A stretch of 18,615 bases of DNA, taken from the NCBI GenBank assembly GCA_030263295.1, contig SZOS01000053.1:1-18615 (forward strand). The letters run 5' to 3'. The number at the start of each line of letters is the position of its first letter. Positions within the stretch are counted from its first letter, which is position 1. The DNA is from Dokdonella_A sp014338185. GTDB lineage: Bacteria > Pseudomonadota > Gammaproteobacteria > Xanthomonadales > Rhodanobacteraceae. Below are positions 8,601 to 13,990 of this stretch, one piece after another. The notes under the pieces are model-generated. The model worked only from the letters and a program-made list of their open reading frames with translations, searched no databases and had not been told where the DNA came from. A program made the translations under genes and the position numbers.

Positions 8601-9581
8601 ACGCTCGCGAGCGACACCTGGGGCGGCAAGGACGAGGGCGACCGCAAGCTGGCCGCGCTGTACCTGGACAAGATGCAGTACGCCTACGGCCCGGACGAGT
8701 CCACCTGGGGCCAGCGCGGCGTCGGCGGCAAGACGTCGCTCAATCTGTACGCGAGCCACCTGCGCGGCACCGACGGCGCGGTGCTGTCACGCACCTCCAA
8801 CACCTACGGCATGCTCACCACCGACGATCCTTTCCAGTACCTGGGCGGCATCGGCCTGGCGGTGCGCAGCCTCGATGGCAAGCCGCCCGCGCTGTACATC
8901 TCGAACCTGCGCGGCGGTGGCGCCGGCAAGGTCGACAGCGCGGCCGGCTTCCTCGCCCGCGAACTCGCCACGCGCGAGTTCCACCCCGGCTACATCAAGG
9001 CGCTCAAGGCCGAGGGCTATGCCGGCACGCTCAGCGTGCTCGAATCGACCAACAACCTGTGGGGCTGGACCGCGGTCGCGCGCGAGGTGGTGCGCGACGA
9101 CCAGTGGGAGACGCTCGCCGACGTGTACGTGCGCGACAAGTACCAGCTCGGTCTCGCCGAATGGTTCGAGCGCGAAAACCCGCACGCGCAGGCCCAGGTC
9201 ATCGAACGCATGCTCGAAGCCGCGCGCAAGGGCTACTGGAACGCCAGGGCCGACACCCTCGACCTGCTCAAGGCCCGCTACCGCGAACTTGCGGCGCGAT
9301 ATGACGTGCGCAGTGACAATCGCGCATTCCTTGCCTATCTGGCCAGCGGCGCCGACGCCGACCTCGCGCCCGCGGCGAGCCAGACCGCACCCCCCGAGTC
9401 CGCAGCGACGGCCGAGGCCAGCGCGGCGCCGACGCAGCAGGTCAGCGGCATGCAGCTGGAGAAACAGCAGCCCGCCGACGCGCCGCCCGAGTCGTGGCGC
9501 GTGCCATGGCTGCCGCTCGCGCTGCTCGCTTGCGTGGCCGTCGGCGCCCTGCGCCAGAGCCTGGGCCGCGCAGCGGCCTGA
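5607..9581 (+). CDS. Periplasmic, membrane-anchored CobN-like chelatase (HmuS-like)
   Basis: This 1324-residue protein belongs to the CobN/Mg-chelatase H superfamily, the large subunits that bind a tetrapyrrole and insert or remove metal. Core CobN motifs are present: HFGTHGTQEWLPGK with His551 and His555, then VYPYIADNIGEALQARRR, RYGTGLDDATLASDTWGG and SRTSNTYGMLTTDDPFQYLGG, each typical of the family. Unlike true CobN, it begins with a signal peptide (residues 1-29, cleavage near AVAA) and a Pro-Thr linker, and it ends with a hydrophobic helix (about 1299-1316) and a short basic tail. It should therefore face the periplasm and be tethered to the inner membrane. The start is the ATG at 5607, which overlaps the receptor stop (TGATG). 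No cobS, cobT or other cobalamin genes are nearby. The neighbours match the HmuS setting of haem uptake loci, so iron removal from haem or another metallo-tetrapyrrole is inferred. A simple B12-synthesis role is unlikely. Confidence 0.87.
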   Translation: MAAAPFRQGLGLLLWLLVALGLALPAVAAPTPTPTPTSTRSALFVATSNVPPGKFQVLAGIAAPHAIKVEVRYLDKFPAEAGPEVFAGHDVVFIDSYLRDAVAAKLGKALEQTRVPVAWVWDKHPAAQRMDEALARRLATYYSNGGRQNFDGFFAITRAWFDGRGSEAVAAPVLLPEAGIYHPRAPQVFASTADYFKWKQVGAEHREPVIAIAFHEQYVSALQTRLLDDLIARVEKAGAIPLALYYPAMGKQGMAELVAPAGRRVADVVITTRIMLGPDGPRKEMEQLGIPVIQAMPYRRGDAAEWAANPQGVPLMDVPFYMAQAEYAGIVDIQVASAMDKQAQQLLPIEAQAQAVIDKALRLVALQRKPNADKRVSVLFWNYPAGEKNLSASFLNVPRSLVATLQALRAAGYETRVPDEQTLTSSLQRLLEPYYRDGKLQQLLDDGLAERLPLADYLGWLDGLPAPVRERLRKDSGDPAASPMLLGKGRDAYFVVPRLALGKLVLMPQPPRSGRIDDKEKAIYHSTSAAPSHFYLAAYLWARRHSDAFVHFGTHGTQEWLPGKERGLSVHDDPMLALGDIPVVYPYIADNIGEALQARRRGRAVIVSHQTPPFRPAGLHDELTAMHDLLHRWLAQIDGAVREELKSDLLARTARAHIDQDMGWSEQRARTEFPAFVDALHNHLHELAQTAQPLGLHEFGVAPQTEHRLATVLLMLGKPYIEAAARHAGVANDQLDETLAIDYDRLVASPPYALLKRVLVDGETVDKIDPALAAQLAKAREYYAAIGAAREHGALLDALAGRYLATSYGGDPIRHPDAYPTGRNLYPFDPSRVPTKQAWEAGKKAAEALLEAHRKEHGQLPDKLAFSLWSVETMRHEGLLEAQALWLLGVEPVWDDGGRVEDVRLIDRRTLGRPRVDAVLSITGLYRDQFPNAVKQLAKAVQLAAMAEEPDNPVAAHSRAITADLLGQGVDEKAAIAAGQTRVFSSASGRYGTGLDDATLASDTWGGKDEGDRKLAALYLDKMQYAYGPDESTWGQRGVGGKTSLNLYASHLRGTDGAVLSRTSNTYGMLTTDDPFQYLGGIGLAVRSLDGKPPALYISNLRGGGAGKVDSAAGFLARELATREFHPGYIKALKAEGYAGTLSVLESTNNLWGWTAVAREVVRDDQWETLADVYVRDKYQLGLAEWFERENPHAQAQVIERMLEAARKGYWNARADTLDLLKARYRELAARYDVRSDNRAFLAYLASGADADLAPAASQTAPPESAATAEASAAPTQQVSGMQLEKQQPADAPPESWRVPWLPLALLACVAVGALRQSLGRAAA
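5694..5723 (+). repeat. CCCACG hexamer repeat encoding a Pro-Thr linker
   Basis: Five imperfect CCCACG-type hexamers encode (Pro-Thr)4 followed by Ser-Thr, directly after the predicted signal peptide of the CobN-like protein. Such in-frame hexamers are prone to slippage, which would change linker length without breaking the frame. Confidence 0.6.
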
Positions 9582-9614
9582 CACGGCCTCATCCACCACC
9601 GTCCAATCATTTCC

Positions 9615-9620
9615 AGGGAG
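9615..9620 (+). promoter_or_regulatory. Shine-Dalgarno that selects a GTG start
   Basis: AGGGAG lies five bases before the GTG at 9626 and decides the start of the ExbB-like gene. The ATG two bases earlier (9624) is followed at once by TGA in its own frame, so it cannot start the protein. Confidence 0.65.
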
Positions 9621-9625
9621 CCGAT

Positions 9626-10144
9626 GTGAGCCAACTACTCGAACAACTGATGTACCAGGTCGGGCAGGTCTTCCTGCCGATCACGCTCGTGGCGATCGTG
9701 GCCGGATTCGTCTATGCGCTGTACGCGCTGGGCGTGTTCGCGACGATGGCCTGGCAGCGGCGCCGGCCCAAGGCCGCCGTGCCCGGCTATCGCCTGCTGC
9801 AATGGGCGGCACGCCATCCGCAGGCCGGCGAGGAAGAGCGCGAGGTCGCCGCGCACCGCATGCTGGAGACCCTGCGCGTGGTCACGCGCACGGCGCCGAT
9901 GCTGGGCCTGGTCGCGACCATGATTCCGATGGGGCCGGCGCTCAAGGCGCTGTCCAGCGGCAACCTCGCTTCGGTGTCGGACAACCTCGCGATCGCGTTC
10001 TCGGCGGTGATCATGGCCCTGATCACCGCGGCGATCACGTTCTGGATCGTCTCGGTACGCCGCCGCTGGCTGGCCGAGGAACTGGTGTGGCTGCGCGGCA
10101 ACGCGCTCGCGCCGCGCCGACGCGACCTCAAGGAGGCGGCATGA
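9626..10144 (+). CDS. MotA/TolQ/ExbB-family proton channel protein
   Basis: This inner-membrane protein of 172 residues is the probable ion-channel subunit of an energy-transducing complex. Three membrane segments are clear: about 14-42, 86-106 and 119-143. The loop between the first two is cytosolic and basic. TAPMLGLVATMIPMGPAL corresponds to the family's APLLGLLGTVxGM motif, and DNLAIAFSAVIMALITA to the third helix. It is shorter than ExbB of E. coli (244 aa) and belongs to the small version found beside CobN-like and DUF2149 proteins. The GTG start is chosen because of a good Shine-Dalgarno sequence. The gene begins 44 bp after the chelatase and overlaps the DUF2149 gene by four bases (ATGA), so the pair is co-translated. 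The partner it energises is not known; the chelatase or the TonB system are candidates. Confidence 0.87.
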   Translation: MSQLLEQLMYQVGQVFLPITLVAIVAGFVYALYALGVFATMAWQRRRPKAAVPGYRLLQWAARHPQAGEEEREVAAHRMLETLRVVTRTAPMLGLVATMIPMGPALKALSSGNLASVSDNLAIAFSAVIMALITAAITFWIVSVRRRWLAEELVWLRGNALAPRRRDLKEAA

Positions 10145-10473
10145 AGTTCCTGGACGAGGCCGAAGCCGACGACCCGATCCTGTCGGTGGTCAACCTCATC
10201 GACATCTTCCTCGTGGTGATCGCCGCGCTGCTGCTCACGGTGGCGAAGAACCCGGTGCTGCAGATGATGCAGGCCGACAACGTGACCGTGATCAGCGACG
10301 CCGGCACGAGCCAGATGCAGATGCTGGTCAAGCAGGGCGACAAGGTCGAGCGGTTCCGCTCCAACGGCAAGACCGGCGAGGGTCAGGGTACCCGCGCCGG
10401 GGTCGCCTACCGCATGCAGGACGGCAGCGTGGTGTACGTGCCCGAGGCCGCGGCGCCCGCGCCGGCACGCTGA
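10141..10473 (+). CDS. DUF2149 protein, ExbD/TolR-like
   Basis: This 110-residue protein has a short cytosolic N-terminus, one membrane helix (about 15-36) and a periplasmic C-terminal domain, the topology of ExbD and TolR. The helix reads NLIDIFLVVIAALLLTVAK; Asp21 sits where ExbD/TolR carry their essential proton-binding aspartate (PLxDVxxxL). I therefore infer that it is the stator partner of the ExbB-like protein just upstream. The periplasmic part is small and ends in a Pro/Ala tail. A strong AAGGAGG lies at 10130-10136, inside the upstream gene, and the ATGA overlap supports the start. DUF2149 proteins occur with ExbB-like and CobN-like genes in haem uptake loci; no direct function is established from the sequence. 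Confidence 0.83.
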   Translation: MKFLDEAEADDPILSVVNLIDIFLVVIAALLLTVAKNPVLQMMQADNVTVISDAGTSQMQMLVKQGDKVERFRSNGKTGEGQGTRAGVAYRMQDGSVVYVPEAAAPAPAR

Positions 10474-10483
10474 ACCCCGGCCT

Positions 10484-10498
10484 GCGGCGCCGCGCCGC
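10484..10498 (+). terminator. Possible terminator of the chelatase operon
   Basis: GCGGCG-CCG-CGCCGC forms a 6-bp all-GC stem 11 bases after the last stop of the cluster. CTTTTGG follows a few bases later, a poor T-tract. A TGCAAATTGCA palindrome at 10513-10523 marks a local AT-rich patch before the next gene and may be part of its promoter. Confidence 0.33.
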
Positions 10499-10582
10499 GC
10501 TGGCTTTTGGCGTGCAAATTGCATTCAATCGGTGTCCACGCGGCGGCAGTGCGCCGCCGCGTCCAACCGCTTGGTGCAGGTG

Positions 10583-11449
10583 ATGAGTCAGGCAAGAACG
10601 GCATTGGTGCTCAGCGGCGGCGGCAGCCTCGGCGCGGTCCAGGTTGGCATGCTGCAGGCGCTCAGCCGCGCCAATCTCGAGGTGGACCTCGTCGTGGGCG
10701 CGTCGGTCGGCGCGCTCAACGGCGCGTTCTATGCCGACGACCCCACGCCCGCGGGCACCGACCGCCTCGCCGAGCTGTGGCGCGGACTGCGCCGCAAGGA
10801 CGTGTTTCCGCTCACGCTGTGGTCGGGGATCAAGGCCCTGCTGCTGGGCAGCGACCACCTGATCGAGCCGACCCGGCTGCGCCGCATCGTGCGCAACACG
10901 CTGCACCACGCGCGCTTCGAGGACCTGCCGCTGCCGCTGCACGTGGTGGCGACCAACGTACTCAGCGGCCAGGCCGTGATGCTGTCCGAGGGCGATGTCG
11001 AAACCGCCCTGCTCGCGAGCACGGCGATCCCGGTGGTGTTCCCCGCGGTGCAACTGGATGGGCGCTACCTCGTCGATGGCGGGGTGTCGACCAATACGCC
11101 GATCGCGAGCGCGGTCGAGCTGGGCGCCCAGCGCATCATCGTGCTGCCCACCGGCATGAGCTGCGCGATGCTCGAACCCCCGCGCAACATGGCCGCGCTC
11201 GCGCTGCACGTGATGGGGCTGCAGAGCATGCGCCAGCTCGATCGCGAGGTGGAGCGCTATGGCGGCCAGGTACGCATCACGGTGGTGCCGCCGCTGTGCC
11301 CGCTCAGCGCCTCGGTGTTCGATTTCTCGCAGACCGCGGCGCTCATCTACCGCGCCGCCAAGCAGACCTACGAGTGGCTGGGCAGCGGCGGGCTCGACAG
11401 CAGCGGGCCGCTGCACGTGCCGCTCGCCCACCACCACTACCGGCGTTAG
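10583..11449 (+). CDS. Patatin-like phospholipase
   Basis: This predicted serine lipid acyl hydrolase of 288 residues has a Ser-Asp dyad. The oxyanion-hole glycines SGGGSLG lie at residues 11-17, the nucleophile Ser41 is in GASVG, and the dyad Asp165 is in LVDGGVS. This is the bacterial RssA/YlbK-type layout; substrates are probably phospholipids or lysophospholipids, but nothing shows which. No signal peptide or membrane helix is seen, so it is likely cytosolic. I chose the ATG at 10583, close to the GGG motif as in relatives; an in-frame GTG at 10532 would add 17 poorly conserved residues. It stands alone between the chelatase operon and folE, with a 176-bp gap downstream. Confidence 0.9.
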   Translation: MSQARTALVLSGGGSLGAVQVGMLQALSRANLEVDLVVGASVGALNGAFYADDPTPAGTDRLAELWRGLRRKDVFPLTLWSGIKALLLGSDHLIEPTRLRRIVRNTLHHARFEDLPLPLHVVATNVLSGQAVMLSEGDVETALLASTAIPVVFPAVQLDGRYLVDGGVSTNTPIASAVELGAQRIIVLPTGMSCAMLEPPRNMAALALHVMGLQSMRQLDREVERYGGQVRITVVPPLCPLSASVFDFSQTAALIYRAAKQTYEWLGSGGLDSSGPLHVPLAHHHYRR

Positions 11450-11564
11450 TCCGGGCTGGGCGTGGCCGGCGGTGTCGCATGCGCCGGCCAGCAAGTGCGG
11501 GCGGCGCGGGCGCGGGAACGCAAGCGCCACTGGCTGCATCCAATGCTGCGTTGTCGCGTGCTGC

Positions 11565-11591
11565 GCGGCGCGGGCGCGTGACCCGCGCCGC
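11565..11591 (+). terminator. Perfect 10-bp-stem hairpin between patatin gene and folE
   Basis: GCGGCGCGGG and CCCGCGCCGC pair perfectly around the loop CGCGTGA. It lies 115 bp after the patatin stop and ends 34 bp before the folE start. Without a T-tract it could be a weak terminator or a folded folE leader; the folE ribosome binding site (CGGAG, 11614-11618) is outside the stem. Confidence 0.35.
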
Positions 11592-11625
11592 ACCCCGCCA
11601 CCCGATCCAGCCACGGAGTCGCCTG

Positions 11626-12354
11626 ATGCTTGCCCATGCCCCTGTCGTCGCCCTCAAGCCCGACCACGCCGCCCCGGCACCGGTGTCCGAGCGCATCCGT
11701 GAGCGCGTGCAGCAGGCCGGCCAGCGCCACCATGCCAACGACAACATCGCCGGGTTCATCGCGGCCGGCGAACTGGATGAGCTGCGCCTGGAGGTGGAGC
11801 AGCGCCTGCTCGGCCTGCTGCGCGCGCTGGTGATCGACACCGACCACGACCACAACAGCCGCGGCACCGCGCGGCGTGTCGCACGCATGTTCATCGACGA
11901 GGTGTTCCGCGGCCGCTACCACGCGCCACCCGAGGTCACCGCCTTTCCCAACGTGACGCGGCTGGGCCAGCTCATGCTGGTGGGGCCGCTCGCGCTGCGC
12001 AGCGCCTGTTCGCACCACCTGTGCCCGATCATGGGCAAGCTGTGGATCGGCGTGCTGCCCAATGCCGATTCGGAGCTGATCGGCCTGTCCAAGTACGCGC
12101 GCATCAGCGACTGGGTGATGAGCCGGCCACAGATCCAGGAAGAGGCGATCGCGATGCTGGCCGACGAACTCGAACGGCGCATCCGCCCCGATGGCCTCGC
12201 GCTCGTGCTCCAGGCCGACCACTTCTGCATGCACTGGCGCGGCGTCAAGGACGACCAGGCGCGGATGCGCAGCACGCTCATGCGCGGTGTCTTCAGCCAC
12301 GACGCGGGCCTGCGCCGCGAATTCCTTGGCCTGGTCGCGGGTGGCGCCGCATGA
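11626..12354 (+). CDS. folE: GTP cyclohydrolase I
   Basis: FolE converts GTP to 7,8-dihydroneopterin triphosphate, the entry to folate and pterin synthesis. The 242-residue product has the tunnelling-fold motifs and zinc ligands Cys128 and His131 (SACSHHLC) and Cys201 (ADHFCMHWRG), plus GLSKYARI, RPQIQEE and the C-terminal RREFL. It differs from the E. coli type: TTCEHHFVTIDG is replaced by SACSHHLCPIMG, with an extra Cys134 near the zinc site, and the N-terminal part is about 20 residues longer. It therefore belongs to a divergent FolE clade and may be a second copy. The start at 11626 follows CGGAG by 7 bases. No other folate gene adjoins it, although a Nudix hydrolase lies 2.9 kb downstream. 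Confidence 0.92.
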   Translation: MLAHAPVVALKPDHAAPAPVSERIRERVQQAGQRHHANDNIAGFIAAGELDELRLEVEQRLLGLLRALVIDTDHDHNSRGTARRVARMFIDEVFRGRYHAPPEVTAFPNVTRLGQLMLVGPLALRSACSHHLCPIMGKLWIGVLPNADSELIGLSKYARISDWVMSRPQIQEEAIAMLADELERRIRPDGLALVLQADHFCMHWRGVKDDQARMRSTLMRGVFSHDAGLRREFLGLVAGGAA

Positions 12355-12373
12355 GCACCTGCAAACAGGTGTT
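12354..12373 (+). terminator. Stem-loop at the folE stop codon
   Basis: CACCTG-CAAA-CAGGTG (12356-12371) forms a 6-bp stem with a CAAA loop, extended by a G-T and an A-T pair, starting on the folE stop codon and followed by only three T residues. It is a weak terminator candidate. A second palindrome, GCACGGCCGTGC (12384-12395), lies between it and the sigma factor gene and could be an operator. Confidence 0.38.
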
Positions 12374-12442
12374 TCGTGGTGTTGCACGGCCGTGCCGGGC
12401 TGGCAGGATCGAACCTTTCCCGCCCGGCAGGACCCGCGCATC

Positions 12443-13138
12443 ATGACCTCCACGCCCGCTGCCGCCAGCGGTGCCCACCACGCCGACGCCGAACTCGCGC
12501 GGCGCGCGGCGGCCGGTGATGAAGCCGCGTTCGTCGCGATCATGCGCCGCCACAACCAGCTCGTGTACCGCACCGCGCGTGGCGTGCTCAAGTCCGACGC
12601 CGAGGCCGAGGACGCCGCCCAGGACGCATGGCTGCAGGCCTGGCGCGCGCTGGGCAGCTATCGCGGCGATGCGAGCCTGGCCAGCTGGCTGGTGCGCATC
12701 GTCGTCAACCAGGCACTGGCGCGGCTGCGCCGCAAGTCGGCCAGTGTGATTCCGCTGGAGGCCGCGATGAATCCGCCGCTTGCCGAACATGACCCGACGC
12801 TTGCCACCGCCACCGAGGCCGCGCCCGAGCAGGCGGCGCTGCGCGCGCAGCTGCGCACGCTGCTGGAGCAGCGCATCGATCGCCTGCCCGAGGCGTTTCG
12901 CCTCGTGTTCATGCTGCGCGCGGTCGAGGAACTGAGCGTGGAGGAGGTCGCGCAGGCGCTGCAGTTGCCCGACGCGACGGTGCGCACGCGCCTGTTCCGC
13001 GCGCGCAGTCTGCTGCGCGAAGGGCTGGCCAGCGACATCGACCTCGCCACCGCCGACGCGTTCGCGTTCGACGGCGAGCGCTGCGACCGCATCGTCGCCA
13101 ACGTGCTCGCGCGCCAGCGCGCGGGTGCCGCGGACTGA
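12443..13138 (+). CDS. ECF-family RNA polymerase sigma factor
   Basis: This alternative sigma factor of 231 residues has region 2 at about 27-98 (FVAIMRRHNQLVYRTARGVL, then AEDAAQDAWLQAWRAL and SWLVRIVVNQALARLRR) and region 4 at about 135-193 (IDRLPEAFRLVFMLRAVEEL, then EEVAQALQLPDATVRTRLFRAR). A conserved-looking tail at 208-222 (FDGERCDRIVANVLA) extends past region 4. It would direct RNA polymerase to a small stress regulon. No anti-sigma factor, zinc-binding HxxxCxxC protein or FecR-like sensor is encoded beside it, so control may rest on the C-terminal extension, transcription or a distant partner. The downstream CxxC redox protein, 23 bp away, is the likely co-transcribed gene. The ATG at 12443 has only a weak upstream AGGA. 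Confidence 0.9.
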   Translation: MTSTPAAASGAHHADAELARRAAAGDEAAFVAIMRRHNQLVYRTARGVLKSDAEAEDAAQDAWLQAWRALGSYRGDASLASWLVRIVVNQALARLRRKSASVIPLEAAMNPPLAEHDPTLATATEAAPEQAALRAQLRTLLEQRIDRLPEAFRLVFMLRAVEELSVEEVAQALQLPDATVRTRLFRARSLLREGLASDIDLATADAFAFDGERCDRIVANVLARQRAGAAD

Positions 13139-13161
13139 TTTCCACCAGGGGGCAATACCGC

Positions 13162-13722
13162 ATGCAACTCACCGTACCCGACCTCGCACCACACCTGACC
13201 GCGCTGGACACCAGCGGCCAACCCGTGACGATCGGCGGCGCGGGCCGGCGCCGCACATTGCTGTGCTTCTTCCGCGATCCGTCCTGTCCGTTCTGCAACT
13301 ACCGCATCTACGAGCTGACCTGGCAGTACGAAGGACTGCGCAAGCTCGGCCTCGACGTGGTCGCGGTGTTCGCGGCCACGCCCGAGGCGGTGCGCCGCTT
13401 CGTCACCGCCAAGGCGCGGCCGTTCCCGGTGATCGCCGACCCCGACTCGCGCCTGTATGCGGCCTACGGTGTCGAGCGGCGCTCGCTGTGGGGCAAGCTC
13501 AAGGGCATCCTCACGCGGGTGCCGACCGTGCTCAAGGGCCTGCGCATCGTCGGCCTGGCCGGGCTCAACACCGGCAACCGCATGCCCGCCGACTTCCTCA
13601 TCGACGAGAACGGCCGCATCGCCGAGACCTGGTACGGACGCGATGCGGGCGATCGCATCCCGTTCGAACGCGTCGAGCTGTTCCTCGCGCGCGGGCTGGT
13701 GGCGCGCGCGGCGACGCTGTGA
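13162..13722 (+). CDS. Thioredoxin-fold AhpC/TSA (peroxiredoxin-like) protein
   Basis: This cytosolic redox protein of 186 residues has a thioredoxin-like fold of the AhpC/TSA (redoxin) group. The active-site segment FFRDPSCPFCNYR holds Cys42 and Cys45 in a CxxC arrangement at the end of the first strand. The later blocks VVAVFAATPEAVRRFV, PFPVIADPDSRLYAAYGV and PADFLIDENGRIAETWYG are characteristic of peroxiredoxin Q/BCP-like proteins, although the loop between them (about 107-138) is unusual and basic/hydrophobic. There is no signal peptide or membrane helix. It probably reduces peroxides or disulfides, but the substrate is unknown. It follows the ECF sigma gene closely and is most likely in the same operon, which hints at an oxidative-stress role. 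AGGGGG lies about 10 bases before the ATG. Confidence 0.85.
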   Translation: MQLTVPDLAPHLTALDTSGQPVTIGGAGRRRTLLCFFRDPSCPFCNYRIYELTWQYEGLRKLGLDVVAVFAATPEAVRRFVTAKARPFPVIADPDSRLYAAYGVERRSLWGKLKGILTRVPTVLKGLRIVGLAGLNTGNRMPADFLIDENGRIAETWYGRDAGDRIPFERVELFLARGLVARAATL

Positions 13723-13990
13723 GCGCGGCGCGGGCCGCCCCGCGCGCAGCCTGGGTGGCAGCGAAGCCGGCCGGACCCGCGCATCGAGACCGGCTCAGCA
13801 TCGGGGTGCGCGGGCGCGCCGTCGCGGCGCGGGATGGCCGGCGGCCCGCATCCTGCGCCGCGCCCGCGAACGCGCGCGCTTGACCTGAATCAGCGTCACC
13901 GGTCGCCGGCAGCCCCTATCGTTGCGACAGGCCGCTGTGGCCGCCGCGCGCGCCTGTGGCCGCGCCTGACCCAACCACGGGGACACCACC
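13723..13990. other. 268-bp intergenic region
   Basis: I see no gene in this stretch. A hairpin GCGCGGG-CCGC-CCCGCGC (13728-13745) starts six bases after the upstream stop and may be a terminator, though it has no T-tract. Near the right end, TTGACC (13880-13885) resembles a -35 element, but no good -10 follows at standard spacing. It overlaps TGACCTGAATCAGCGTCA (13881-13898), which has TGAC and GTCA at its ends and TGAATCA inside, a possible operator for the hydrolase gene. A ribosome-binding-like GGGGAC precedes the 13991 start. Confidence 0.4.

Noticed and set aside
5556..8759. 1067-codon open frame on the - strand opposite the chelatase gene
   Set aside because: It has low-complexity Arg/Gly/Ala/His composition with no recognisable domain and lies antisense to a well-supported CobN-like gene. 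Long antisense frames are expected at this GC content.
8356..10140. Long + strand frame that would extend the DUF2149 gene far upstream
   Set aside because: Most of it is out of frame over the chelatase and ExbB-like genes. The AAGGAGG at 10130-10136 and the ATGA overlap fix the start at 10141.
5607..10473. Reading the cluster as cobalamin synthesis (cobaltochelatase)
   Set aside because: The chelatase is exported and membrane-anchored, no cobS, cobT or other cob genes are present, and the control region carries a Fur box with no recognisable B12 riboswitch in the 105-bp upstream gap.
12191..12442. Longer N-terminus for the ECF sigma factor
   Set aside because: The extra residues overlap the 3' end of folE in another frame and do not look like sigma region 1 or 2. 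The ATG at 12443 gives a normal ECF length.
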